This document shows positions 8,626-16,578 of a stretch of 43,153 bases of DNA, in pieces. The position numbers were made by a program, and so were the translations under genes. The stretch comes from an uncultured Veillonella sp. (lineage in GTDB: Bacteria; Bacillota; Negativicutes; Veillonellales; Veillonellaceae): contig CAKPXN010000007.1 in the NCBI GenBank assembly GCA_934202095.1, positions 1-43,153 of the forward strand. The letters run 5' to 3'. The notes below the pieces were generated by a model that was not told the origin of the DNA, made no database searches, and saw only the letters and a program-made list of their open reading frames with translations. Within the stretch, counting starts at the first letter, position 1, and each line of letters begins with the position of its first letter.

Positions 8626-8670
8626 AAGGGTTCCTAATGGTCACGGGGGTGACTATTGGGAACCCTTTTT
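8626..8670 (+). terminator. intrinsic terminator of the nfeD-floA operon
   Basis: An 18-bp stem runs from AAGGGTTCCTAATGGTCA to TGACTATTGGGAACCCTT, with two G-U pairs and a CGGGGG loop, and is followed by a T tract. It is one of the longest terminator stems in the window. Confidence 0.92.
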
Positions 8671-8758
8671 CTATTGCAATATATAGAGTTAAGCTTTCAT
8701 AATATGTGTAATAGGTAGGTTATGTGGTGTGCCTAACATATATGAAAGGAGCGATTAT

Positions 8759-9481
8759 ATGTATCGCAGTGTACGAAATATTCCGAGAGAATTGTTAGAG
8801 AATCTATATGTTAAAGAAAAGTGGACCTTACGGGATATTGCCGATTATATTGGGTGTAGCGTAGATACAATTGTGAGGCGTATGCAGATGTATCAGATTC
8901 CACGACGTGAAACGCGTAAAGATATCAATCGAGCAACTTTAGTTAATCTATATGAAGTGAGTCATACGAGTATTGAATCATTGTCCCGCCGTTTTAATGT
9001 ATCCACTGCGACCATATCCAATCGATTACATGAGTATGGATTGCTTTGCACACATACTAATTCAATCCATAGTGTAGAACCAGATCGCATTAAAAAGGCC
9101 TATGAAAGTGGTAATAGCACATCTTGTATTGCCCGTATGATGGGACTTTCACGATGGAAGGTATTACACATATTACATCACATGGGTGTTTCTGTACGTG
9201 GTGGGAGACGCAAAAATCTACCCATAGACGAAATGAGTTATCTTTATAGTCGTCACGGGTTGAGCACAAAAGATATAGGAATTGCCTATCAATTACAAGC
9301 TAATACGGTAGCATTATATTTGCGAGAGTCTGGTGTTGTGTTGAAGGGCAAACGGTTAGAAGTAGATATTGATGAGATTAGTAGATTGCGGATGGCAGGA
9401 TTATCTATAGCAGCCATTGCACGACAACTCGAATGTTCTACATCGGTTATTAGAAATCGTTTGAAACGGCAACAATCATAA
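8759..9481 (+). CDS. protein made of about five tandem helix-turn-helix units
   Basis: The 240-residue protein starts at the ATG at 8759, 8 bases after an AAAGGA site; the GTG at 8729 has no such site. The whole chain divides into about five units of roughly 45 residues, each with the pattern L-x-x-LY...S/T-x-x-x-IA-x-x-x-x-VS-x-x-TI-x-x-R(M/L)-x-x-x-G(I/V). Examples are WTLRDIADYIGCSVDTIVRR, TSIESLSRRFNVSTATISNR, NSTSCIARMMGLSRWKVLHI, LSTKDIGIAYQLQANTVALY and LSIAAIARQLECSTSVIRNR. These resemble resolvase- or sigma-region-4-type HTHs. No effector, oligomerisation or catalytic domain is seen. It is probably a DNA-binding regulator or DNA-architecture protein. It is monocistronic by position, with no obvious target. 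Confidence 0.7.
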   Translation: MYRSVRNIPRELLENLYVKEKWTLRDIADYIGCSVDTIVRRMQMYQIPRRETRKDINRATLVNLYEVSHTSIESLSRRFNVSTATISNRLHEYGLLCTHTNSIHSVEPDRIKKAYESGNSTSCIARMMGLSRWKVLHILHHMGVSVRGGRRKNLPIDEMSYLYSRHGLSTKDIGIAYQLQANTVALYLRESGVVLKGKRLEVDIDEISRLRMAGLSIAAIARQLECSTSVIRNRLKRQQS

Positions 9482-9611
9482 AGTTTATAGCTGCTACAGG
9501 ATGATATGCAACTAGGAATTGAAGTGGAATCAATATAAACCTTAAACCATTCGGTATAGTAATTTGTGGTTAATTACTATATACTTAGATTTATATGATG
9601 GGAGGTTTATT

Positions 9612-10550
9612 ATGTTCGAATATTTAACATTATTATTACCATTTTTGCTTTTAGGCTTTGTTGCAGCTGGTTTATCTAGAATATCTGGCGTCGCATTGTC
9701 CATGATTATCGTACCAACCTTATTGATATGGGGGGCTACACCATTAGATGTGGTTGCCTTTATGCTCCTTTTTGTGGTGTACAACAACTTTACTGCTGAA
9801 ACACAAGATGTACGACTAGATTACAAAGATCTTGTGCTATTTCCTAAATGGCGTCTATTGATTCCTTTAGTATTAACGGCAATAGGCATCTTTATTAATC
9901 CTGCTATTGGTATTGCTGTATTTATGGCGTGCTTTGTCTTGGAATTACTCGCCACTGTATATAAACGCATCCCTGAACGAGAACGTCCAGCCGTTCATCG
10001 CGTCATTGTACTGGCTATTCTAAGTGCCGTTGTAACAGCTATTGGTGCCTATGTAGGGCCTACTATTAGTGGGGATTACTATTTTGGCTTAGTTGGTTTA
10101 GCTATTTTAGCAATTACAGGTTTTGCTTGGTATGCAGGCCGTAATCGAAATGCATTTAAAGGCATTTGGGAATTTATCTGGGTTGATTTTGGCATTCTCC
10201 TTGGTTTATTCGGTATTGAAAGCTCTAACTATCCATCTGGGTTAACACGTGATTATAAGAGTCCTATGGATCGTATGTTGCCTATGATTACTGTAGTAGG
10301 TGGTTATGCTGGATTGATGGTTATCTTTGGCGTATATGGCATGTTCTCCTTGCCATCTTTTATTACTGCCATTGGTGCGGCCATTGGTATACGCATGTTC
10401 GGATTATATGAATTCCCTAAACGTGGCACATTCTCTTACCTAGCGATTGGGTTTGCTATAGCTGCCGTTGTATGTTTATATCTCGTATCTCCTGTACCAA
10501 CAGGTTTTGATGCGGTTAATACCATTATGACGCAACCGATGGTTCAGTAA
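9612..10550 (+). CDS. TSUP (TauE/SafE)-like membrane permease
   Basis: This 312-residue protein has about eight or nine hydrophobic helices. The ATG at 9612 follows GGAGG closely and begins at the first membrane helix; an upstream in-frame ATG at 9564 has no binding site. The N-terminal helix FLLLGFVAAGLSRISGVALS followed by MIIVPTLLIWGATPLDVVAF has the G-x-G-x-x-P pattern of the sulfite-exporter (TSUP) family. The C-terminal half repeats the arrangement (PMITVVGGYAGLMVIFGVYG, AIGAAIGIRMF). TSUP members move sulfite, sulfonates or other organic anions. The match is diverged and the substrate cannot be read. Confidence 0.5.
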   Translation: MFEYLTLLLPFLLLGFVAAGLSRISGVALSMIIVPTLLIWGATPLDVVAFMLLFVVYNNFTAETQDVRLDYKDLVLFPKWRLLIPLVLTAIGIFINPAIGIAVFMACFVLELLATVYKRIPERERPAVHRVIVLAILSAVVTAIGAYVGPTISGDYYFGLVGLAILAITGFAWYAGRNRNAFKGIWEFIWVDFGILLGLFGIESSNYPSGLTRDYKSPMDRMLPMITVVGGYAGLMVIFGVYGMFSLPSFITAIGAAIGIRMFGLYEFPKRGTFSYLAIGFAIAAVVCLYLVSPVPTGFDAVNTIMTQPMVQ

Positions 10551-10636
10551 AAGGTGAATTTTATCATAGTATCTGTGGTATGAACTTGTTACTGTAAATA
10601 TAGATGATTAACATGAATAATAAGGAGATGTGTATC

Positions 10637-11260
10637 GTGAGTGATAATACTACTATTAACAATGAATCCGATAAAGTTGTAGAAACGAGACCATTTCCGC
10701 CATTCTTGCCAAAGGATGCAACGGTTATGATGATGGGAACATTCCCACCGGAAGCTTCTAAGCGTGCTATGGAATTCCATTACCCTAATTTCCAAAATGA
10801 TATGTGGCGTGTGTTTGGACTAGTATTCTTTGATGATAAAGAATACTTTAGAAAAGGCGAAGAAAAAGCCATGGATCCAGACAAGATTAAATCGTTTTTG
10901 GACCAAATAGGTATTGCATCTTGTCCGACCGTATATAAGGCGATTCGCGAGCATGGTAACGCATCTGATGCATTTCTTACTGTTGTGGAAACGGTTAACT
11001 TGAAAGATGTGCTAGATCAAATTCCAAACTGTAAGCACATTGGCACAACTGGTGGTAAGGCTACAGAAATCTTGCTTGGTATGTTACCAGAAAAGGTAAA
11101 ATTACCAAAAACAGGGGAAACAATTCCTTTTGTTTATGAAGGGCGAGAACTTTCCTTGACGCGTTTGCCATCTACTTCTAGGGCGTATCCATTGAGCCTT
11201 GTAAAAAAAGCAGATGCTTATAAAGAGTTCTTTAAAGCTTGTGGTTTACAAACAAAATAA
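10637..11260 (+). CDS. uracil-DNA glycosylase superfamily protein
   Basis: The 207-residue protein is best started at the GTG at 10637, 9 bases after AAGGAG; an ATG at 10604 lies upstream of that site. The N-terminus carries MMMGTFPPE followed by MEFHYPNFQNDMWRVFG, the active-site-like G(S/T)FPP...YYPN..N..W motif of one branch of the UDG superfamily. The middle has CKHIGTTGGKATE and the C-terminal part LPSTSRAYPLSL, corresponding to the second catalytic loop. The branch is usually annotated only as 'uracil-DNA glycosylase family'; whether it removes uracil or another base is unknown. A cytoplasmic DNA-repair role is inferred. Confidence 0.72.
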   Translation: MSDNTTINNESDKVVETRPFPPFLPKDATVMMMGTFPPEASKRAMEFHYPNFQNDMWRVFGLVFFDDKEYFRKGEEKAMDPDKIKSFLDQIGIASCPTVYKAIREHGNASDAFLTVVETVNLKDVLDQIPNCKHIGTTGGKATEILLGMLPEKVKLPKTGETIPFVYEGRELSLTRLPSTSRAYPLSLVKKADAYKEFFKACGLQTK

Positions 11261-11278
11261 TAGAATCAATTTATACTA

Positions 11279-11342
11279 TAAAATACCTTTGGTTCTCTGT
11301 TTTAATTGATATATTAAAGTGGGGTTTATCAAAGGTATTTTA
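11279..11342 (+). terminator. long two-part hairpin, probable terminator of the UDG-family gene
   Basis: The perfect outer arms TAAAATACCTTT and AAAGGTATTTTA enclose an inner stem, CTCTGTTTTAAT with ATTAAAGTGGGG, which pairs fully only as RNA because it uses several G-U pairs. The following TATTATTAAA is a poor T tract. It is 18 bases after the stop codon. The 185 bases from here to the next start are AT-rich and show no other clear signal. Confidence 0.45.
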
Positions 11343-11527
11343 TTATTAAATATTTGAGTGAATGCACCAAATAACTATATATTTTCAGTGCATAATAATA
11401 TAGCATTAGTCATAATTAAAAGTGATAACAACAATAACTTTTTAATTCTTGATTTTTATAATGAGAGGTCTATAATAAACCAATGTCATTGTGGTTGACA
11501 AATATTTTAGAAAATGGAGTTGATACT

Positions 11528-12778
11528 ATGGATAAGGCTAAGGAGGCCTTATGGACAAGATCATTTGTCCTTGACACTTTGATTAATTTCTTAGTATTTT
11601 TGATTTATTATTTATTAATCGTTATTATTGCCGTAGTTGCAAAAGATAACCTTCATGCCACAGCTAGTCAAGCAGGTTTAGCCGTTGGTATATATATTAT
11701 TGGTACCGTCGTAGCACGGTTGCTAGCAGGTCGCTTCATTAGCGTGTTGGGCTGCCGCAAGATGTTGTATCTCGGCTTATTAATTTATCTACTTTCAACA
11801 GCCATGTATTTTTACACACCTAATTTGTTAATGCTTGATAGTGTGCGTTTCTTAAATGGTTTTGCTTATGGGATTACATCTACTGCGACTAGTACTATTA
11901 TTGCAGCGATTATTCCTCAATCTCGTCGCGGTGAAGGAATTAACTATTATGGTTTGTCTACATCCCTTGCTGCTGCAGTAGGTCCATTCTTAGGTATCTT
12001 GATGCTTCATAGTCTTGGTTATGACTTTATCATTGCGTTCTGTGTTGCCCTTATCGTTATCTGTGGCATTGGCGCCGTAATTATGAAGTTTAAGGAACCT
12101 AAGCTCGATATTGAGTCCAAAGCTCATAAGGGTATTAAGATTTCCGATTATATTGAACCTCGTATGAATTCTATTAGCCTCGTTTCGGTGCTTGTAGGTT
12201 TTGCATATTCTGGTGTTATCGGCTTTATGGCGGCTTATACAAAGGATTTAGATCTTATCATGGCTGGCACATTCTTCTTCGTTGTATATGCCGTAGTTAT
12301 TACCATCACAAGACCGTTACTTGGCATTCTATTCGATATGAAAGGGGAAAACTTCGTTTTATATCCTTGCTTCGTATCCTTAGCGCTTGGTATTTTCTTA
12401 CTATCCATTGCTCACACTACATGGCTTGTACTTTTATCTGCCGTATTCGTCGGTCTTGGTTATGGTACATTCATGTCCAATGGCCAAGCAGTAACCGTTA
12501 AAATTGTACCAGTTCACCGTATTGGTGTTGCTACATCAACATATTTTATTGCATTGGATGTTGGTCTTGGCTTTGGTCCATATATCTTAGGTGCTATTAA
12601 AGAAGTGGTAGGTTACACAAGCATGTTCCATGTAACTGTAGTAGTTGCTCTTGTAGCATTAGTAGCATATTACTTATTCTACGGTCGTTATGTAGGAACT
12701 GATAAGGATCTTTCTTTGAAAGCACGTGCTGAAGAAGAACAAATTAGAAATCGTAAACACAATGGTAAACTTGCTTAA
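11528..12778 (+). CDS. MFS transporter
   Basis: This 416-residue inner-membrane transporter has twelve predicted helices in two six-helix halves. The ATG at 11528 is chosen because GGAG lies 8 bases upstream; the ATG at 11483 is possible but less well placed. The MFS motif between helices 2 and 3 appears as ARLLAGRFISVLGCRKML (G-x-x-x-D/R-R-x-G-R-R type). An internal charged linker (KEPKLDIESKAHKGIKISDY) separates the halves, and the second half repeats the loop as TRPLLGILFDMKG. The tail is charged. The sequence resembles drug/metabolite:proton exporters of the DHA1 or YbfB type, but the substrate is unknown. It stands alone and converges on pepT. Confidence 0.85.
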   Translation: MDKAKEALWTRSFVLDTLINFLVFLIYYLLIVIIAVVAKDNLHATASQAGLAVGIYIIGTVVARLLAGRFISVLGCRKMLYLGLLIYLLSTAMYFYTPNLLMLDSVRFLNGFAYGITSTATSTIIAAIIPQSRRGEGINYYGLSTSLAAAVGPFLGILMLHSLGYDFIIAFCVALIVICGIGAVIMKFKEPKLDIESKAHKGIKISDYIEPRMNSISLVSVLVGFAYSGVIGFMAAYTKDLDLIMAGTFFFVVYAVVITITRPLLGILFDMKGENFVLYPCFVSLALGIFLLSIAHTTWLVLLSAVFVGLGYGTFMSNGQAVTVKIVPVHRIGVATSTYFIALDVGLGFGPYILGAIKEVVGYTSMFHVTVVVALVALVAYYLFYGRYVGTDKDLSLKARAEEEQIRNRKHNGKLA

Positions 12779-12815
12779 ATAAAGTGCTTTACTCAATTAT
12801 AAATAAATAGAAATA

Positions 12816-12855
12816 AAAAATGACTATTCGAGCTATTGCTCGGATAGTCATTTTT
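12816..12855. terminator. bidirectional terminator between the MFS gene and pepT
   Basis: TGACTATTCGAGC pairs with GCTCGGATAGTCA, flanked by an A run on the left and TTTTT on the right. It can therefore end transcription of both the plus-strand transporter and the minus-strand peptidase. Confidence 0.9.
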
Positions 12856-12868
12856 CTATTATGTGGTA

Positions 12869-14092
12869 TTATTTTTCGATATTTACGATGTTAACAATTA
12901 CTTCAACAGCTTTTTTCATGTCGTCAATACATGCAAATTCGTGACGTCCATGAAGGTTTTCTACACCGGTGAAGATGTTTGGCGTTGGAATGCCCATGAA
13001 GGAAATTTTAGAGCCATCTGTACCACCGCGGATAGGATCACAAATAGGTGTAATGCCCGCTTTTTCCATGGCCGCTTTGGCAACATTGACACATTCCATG
13101 TTATCTTTGATGATGTCATACATGTTGTAATATTGATCTTTGACAGATACTTCGCAAACTTCGCGTCCGTAGATTTCATTTAATGTTTGACCTGCTTGGA
13201 GGAAGAACGCTTTTTTCGCTTCGAACAATTCTTTGTCATGGTCGCGGATAATATAGTTCATCTTGCCTGTATCTACTTGTGTTTCCATGCTCATGAGCAT
13301 AAAGAAGCCTTGACGACCACATGTGTGCTCAGGAACGGCAGCCCCTGGTAAGAGCGCATCAAATTGCATAGCTAGTTTAGCACAGTTAATCATGATGCCC
13401 TTTGCGGTACCCGTGTGCACTGATACGCCTTTGAGTGTAACTGTACCGCCAGCTGCATTGAATGTTTCGTATTCGAGTTGACCGAGGCTTTCACCATCGA
13501 TTGTATAGGCAAAGTCTACAGGGAATTGTTTTACATCGAAATGGTCTGCACCTGTGCCGATTTCTTCATCAGGGCCAAAGGCACACATGATTTTACCGTG
13601 TTTGATTTCTGGGTGAGCCACAAGATAGGAGAGGGCCTCCATAATTTCACAAATGCCGGCCTTATCATCGCCACCTAGCAATGTAAGACCATCGGTTACA
13701 ACTAGAGATTTGCCGATATAGTTTTCTAGATTAGGAAAATCAGCGCGACGTGTGAAAATTTGATGCTCTTCATTGAGGCAAATATCGTTGCCATCATAGT
13801 TTTCAATGATGCGTGGCTTAATATTTTCTGCGTTATAGTCGGCCGTATCCATATGGGCGATAAAGCCAATCGAAGGCGCTTTTGTATCTGTATTAGCATT
13901 CAATGTACCGATGACAAATCCGTTTTCTCGATTGTAGATGACCTCATCAAGACCGATTGCTTTCAAGTCAGGAACGAGCACATTAGTAGCAAAATCGACT
14001 TGCGTTTGCGTACTAGGAATCGTTGTGCTTTCCTCGTTAGACCGTGTATTTATGCTTGTATAGCGTACAAAACGTTCAACCATTGGTTCCAT
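12869..14092 (-). CDS. pepT: peptidase T (tripeptide aminopeptidase)
   Basis: This cytoplasmic dizinc M20 aminopeptidase of 407 residues, the normal length, removes N-terminal residues from tripeptides. Metal and catalytic motifs in order are IGFIAHMDTADY (His/Asp), LLGGDDKAG (bridging Asp), GPDEEIG (general base Glu), YTIDGE, IRGGTDGSKISFMGIPTPNI and the C-terminal LHGRHEF (His). An AAGGAGG site precedes the start at a good distance. It is divergent from an OPT peptide transporter, so import and cytoplasmic breakdown of small peptides are likely co-ordinated through the shared 236-base spacer. Confidence 0.96.
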   Translation of the reverse strand: MEPMVERFVRYTSINTRSNEESTTIPSTQTQVDFATNVLVPDLKAIGLDEVIYNRENGFVIGTLNANTDTKAPSIGFIAHMDTADYNAENIKPRIIENYDGNDICLNEEHQIFTRRADFPNLENYIGKSLVVTDGLTLLGGDDKAGICEIMEALSYLVAHPEIKHGKIMCAFGPDEEIGTGADHFDVKQFPVDFAYTIDGESLGQLEYETFNAAGGTVTLKGVSVHTGTAKGIMINCAKLAMQFDALLPGAAVPEHTCGRQGFFMLMSMETQVDTGKMNYIIRDHDKELFEAKKAFFLQAGQTLNEIYGREVCEVSVKDQYYNMYDIIKDNMECVNVAKAAMEKAGITPICDPIRGGTDGSKISFMGIPTPNIFTGVENLHGRHEFACIDDMKKAVEVIVNIVNIEK

Positions 14093-14171
14093 AATAAGCC
14101 TCCTTGAGAGAATGTATTAAATATATAATCGGTTGATACCATAGTTAGACTTAATTAGCCTGTATATCTTA

Positions 14172-14200
14172 ATTGTAGACCAGTAGTACACAAAAAGCAA
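14172..14200 (-). promoter_or_regulatory. pepT promoter
   Basis: On the minus strand, TTGCTT (complement of 14195-14200), a 17-base spacer and TACAAT (complement of 14172-14177) lie about 80 bases before the pepT start. Confidence 0.55.
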
Positions 14201-14252
14201 AGTCTATTGGTGCATAATGTGTAAAAATATTCGTATTATGCATATAAAGCAA

Positions 14253-14281
14253 TTGAAACGTGTATAGCACCGTGATAGTAT
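14253..14281 (+). promoter_or_regulatory. promoter of the OPT transporter
   Basis: TTGAAA (14253-14258) and TAGTAT (14276-14281) are 17 bases apart, and the gene starts 47 bases downstream. It is back-to-back with the pepT promoter, leaving about 50 bases between the two -35 boxes for a shared regulator. Confidence 0.5.
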
Positions 14282-14328
14282 AAAGGTGGATAGATATACG
14301 TTTGTGTTTTTTATGAGGAGGTTTTACC

Positions 14329-16269
14329 ATGTCGGACGAAACTCGTTCTATTCCGCCCGTAGAACCGGTACTTGATCCTAAAAAGGACTACGAAGAAATT
14401 AATTCATACGTAGTATTTTGGGGCCTGTTCTATGCAGCAATCTTTACACTGGCTGTAGGCTATCTATGTTTGAAAATTGGTCAAACAGTAGATGCCTTTG
14501 CTCCAGTATCTGTACTTGCCATGGGTACAGCAGTTATTTTGAAACGTAAAAATGCCTTTGCTGAAACCGTACACATTCAAGCAATCGCCAGCTCTAGTAC
14601 AAACACATTAGCTGGGGCTATGTTCTTCTTGCCAGCCCTTTATATTTGGGGTGTCACAGATGTAACCTTTACACAAATGGCAATTCCAATTATTCTCGGT
14701 GGCGTACTTGGTGTTCTATTATGCGTTATGTTCCGTCGCTACTTTGTAGAAGAAATGCACTATGTGTATCCGTTCCCAAGCGGTCGCGCTGCAGCTGAAG
14801 TATTGATGAGTAATGAAGGTAGTAAAGCTAAATTGATGTTAGGATCTGGCCTTATTGCTCTCGTATATGACTTTATCCTAAACAGCCTTGGCTGGTGGGA
14901 AGAGGTTATTCGTACAGCTACATTTAAATGGGGCGCTGCCTTAGCTGACCAAACTAAATTGACGGCTGCTGTTGACACGGATGCCGCATTGCTTGGCCTT
15001 GGTTATTTCACAGGCCTTCGCTATGCAGCGATTATCGCAGCGGGCTCATTCTTCTCTTGGTTCGTATGTATTCCGATTGTGTACTTCTTAGCACCAGAAC
15101 ATGTGATGCACATCAATGGTCAATCCGTATTGTTAGCAGATGCGCCAATTCGTAAGGTATTCCTCGATTATGTGCGTCATATCGGTATTGGTATGCTCGC
15201 TATGGCCGGTATCATTGGCCTTTTGAGCATGTCTAAGGTGGTTGGTAACGTTGTAAAAAAAGCTGTTTTAGATATATTCACATCTAAAACTACAGAAGTT
15301 AATTTGCTTCGTACACAACGCGACATTCCTACATCTTGGATTGGTGCAGGCATCTTGTTATGTACCGTTTTATTTGCCGTATACTTCCACTTTATGTATT
15401 CTGAAAGCCTCGCTCAAACAGGCGTAGCATTCTTAATCGTTTTGATTATGTCCTTTTTGCTTGCAGTCGTTGGTATTAGCTCTATTGCGTATACTGGTAC
15501 AGAACCAGTTTCCGGTATGACAATCTTTATGATTATCATCTCTGCTGTATGTTTAACAGCTGCTGGCATGACTGGTAAAGTCGGTATGATTGCAGTCCTC
15601 ATGATGGCATCCTTCATCGGTACGACCATCGGTATGTCTGGTAACTTTATGTCTGAACTTAAGGTAGCGCACATGACAGGTGCTACACCTAAGAAAATGG
15701 AACAATGGCAAATCGTTGGTACCATTCTCTGTGCTGTACTTTCTGTAGGCGTAATGATCTTATTAAATGGCGCTTATGGTTTCGTAGGGGACCACGCATT
15801 GAATGCGCCTCAAGCGAATGCAATGGCTGCTATCATCGAACCTATGATGACCGGTGGTAGTGCACAATGGCCTTTATACATGGCAGGCGCATTGTTTGCA
15901 ATCATTTTATGGATGGTAAAAGTTCCACCTTTGGCATTTGCCCTAGGTACATATTTGCCAATGGAAATCAACACACCATTACTAGTTGGTGGCTTGATTG
16001 CATACTTTGTACAAAATAGTACAAAAGATAAAGCGTTGGCAGACCTTCGCTTCTCCAAAGGTAGTACCATCGCTTCCGGTCTTGTAGCCGGTGGTGCTAT
16101 TGGTTCCTTGTTCAGTGCCGTACTTCGTATTGCAGGTATTGATGTATTTGCTCAAGAATGGGTAGAAACACCAGAAGCAACATACCTCAGTATCGTAATG
16201 TACTTATTACTCTGTGCATTCTTGTACAAGGTAGCTATGTACATTAAAGACAAAAAAACAGCTAAATAA
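14329..16269 (+). CDS. OPT-family oligopeptide transporter
   Basis: This 646-residue polytopic inner-membrane protein has about 14-16 helices, typical for bacterial OPT members. OPT proteins import small peptides or metal chelates by proton symport. The family signature YPFPSGRAAAEVL is at about 146-158, with an N-terminal LKIGQTVDAFAPVSVLAMG and a glycine-rich MSGNFMSELKVAHMTGATP segment later. AGGAGG precedes the ATG. The divergent pepT gene supports a peptide substrate. It is a single-gene unit closed by its own terminator. Confidence 0.92.
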   Translation: MSDETRSIPPVEPVLDPKKDYEEINSYVVFWGLFYAAIFTLAVGYLCLKIGQTVDAFAPVSVLAMGTAVILKRKNAFAETVHIQAIASSSTNTLAGAMFFLPALYIWGVTDVTFTQMAIPIILGGVLGVLLCVMFRRYFVEEMHYVYPFPSGRAAAEVLMSNEGSKAKLMLGSGLIALVYDFILNSLGWWEEVIRTATFKWGAALADQTKLTAAVDTDAALLGLGYFTGLRYAAIIAAGSFFSWFVCIPIVYFLAPEHVMHINGQSVLLADAPIRKVFLDYVRHIGIGMLAMAGIIGLLSMSKVVGNVVKKAVLDIFTSKTTEVNLLRTQRDIPTSWIGAGILLCTVLFAVYFHFMYSESLAQTGVAFLIVLIMSFLLAVVGISSIAYTGTEPVSGMTIFMIIISAVCLTAAGMTGKVGMIAVLMMASFIGTTIGMSGNFMSELKVAHMTGATPKKMEQWQIVGTILCAVLSVGVMILLNGAYGFVGDHALNAPQANAMAAIIEPMMTGGSAQWPLYMAGALFAIILWMVKVPPLAFALGTYLPMEINTPLLVGGLIAYFVQNSTKDKALADLRFSKGSTIASGLVAGGAIGSLFSAVLRIAGIDVFAQEWVETPEATYLSIVMYLLLCAFLYKVAMYIKDKKTAK

Positions 16270-16298
16270 TGTGAATCCTTTCTAAGGGGATTATGAAT

Positions 16299-16337
16299 AA
16301 CGCTCTCTATGAATACAATTCGTAGAGAGCGTTTTTT
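16299..16337 (+). terminator. intrinsic terminator of the OPT gene
   Basis: A perfect 15-bp stem pairs AACGCTCTCTATGAA with TTCGTAGAGAGCGTT around TACAA, followed by a T tract. Confidence 0.92.
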
Positions 16338-16372
16338 ATATAGAGATGACCTGATTAGAGAATGTGCTTTGA

Positions 16373-16393
16373 GATATAGATATAATCTATATC
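16373..16393. repeat. 9-bp palindrome upstream of the mmuM promoter
   Basis: GATATAGAT and ATCTATATC are perfect inverted arms 3 bases apart, ending 30 bases before the -35 box of the following promoter. It could be an operator for an unknown regulator. No S-box, T-box or cobalamin riboswitch features are seen around it. Confidence 0.35.
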
Positions 16394-16423
16394 AAATAAA
16401 ACATATTCATATAGTAGGAATTA

Positions 16424-16452
16424 TTGACCTAGTGTATATAGGGTGCTATGAT
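16424..16452 (+). promoter_or_regulatory. mmuM promoter
   Basis: TTGACC (16424-16429), 17 bases, and TATGAT (16447-16452). The -10 box overlaps the only ATG of the downstream gene relic, so the transcript would begin inside the relic, near 16459. Confidence 0.6.
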
Positions 16453-16570
16453 ATGTTTATATTGTTACGCAATAAACGATGAATTAGCTAAAATAAAGGC
16501 TAATGGTAAATATGCAGAGATTTATAAAAAGTGGTTTGGTAAAGAACCACCTGTAGAAGATTTGAAATAG
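16448..16570 (+). pseudogene. relic of an amino-acid ABC transporter substrate-binding protein (C-terminal end)
   Basis: An open stretch of 40 codons ends in TAG at 16568. From about residue 9 it reads INDELAKIKANGKYAEIYKK followed by WFGKEPPVEDLK. This is the characteristic last helix and tail of GlnH/HisJ-type periplasmic binding proteins (N-x-x-L-x-x-I-x-x-x-G-x-Y-x-x-I-x-x-KWFG). The other 200 or more residues of such a protein are missing; the 110 bases upstream show no further recognisable coding sequence. It has no ribosome binding site, and the -10 box overlaps its ATG, so translation is unlikely. It now forms the 5' leader of mmuM. It points to a deleted amino-acid transporter gene, possibly for a methionine-related substrate. 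Confidence 0.75.
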
Positions 16571-16578
16571 GTGATGAG

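Noticed and set aside
16448..16570. The 40-codon frame as a functional small protein
   Set aside because: It reads as the last part of a binding protein, has no ribosome binding site, and its ATG overlaps the -10 box of the promoter.
16338..16578. SAM or T-box riboswitch before the homocysteine methyltransferase
   Set aside because: No conserved aptamer or T-box sequence and no terminator between the promoter and the gene; the leader is accounted for by the gene relic.
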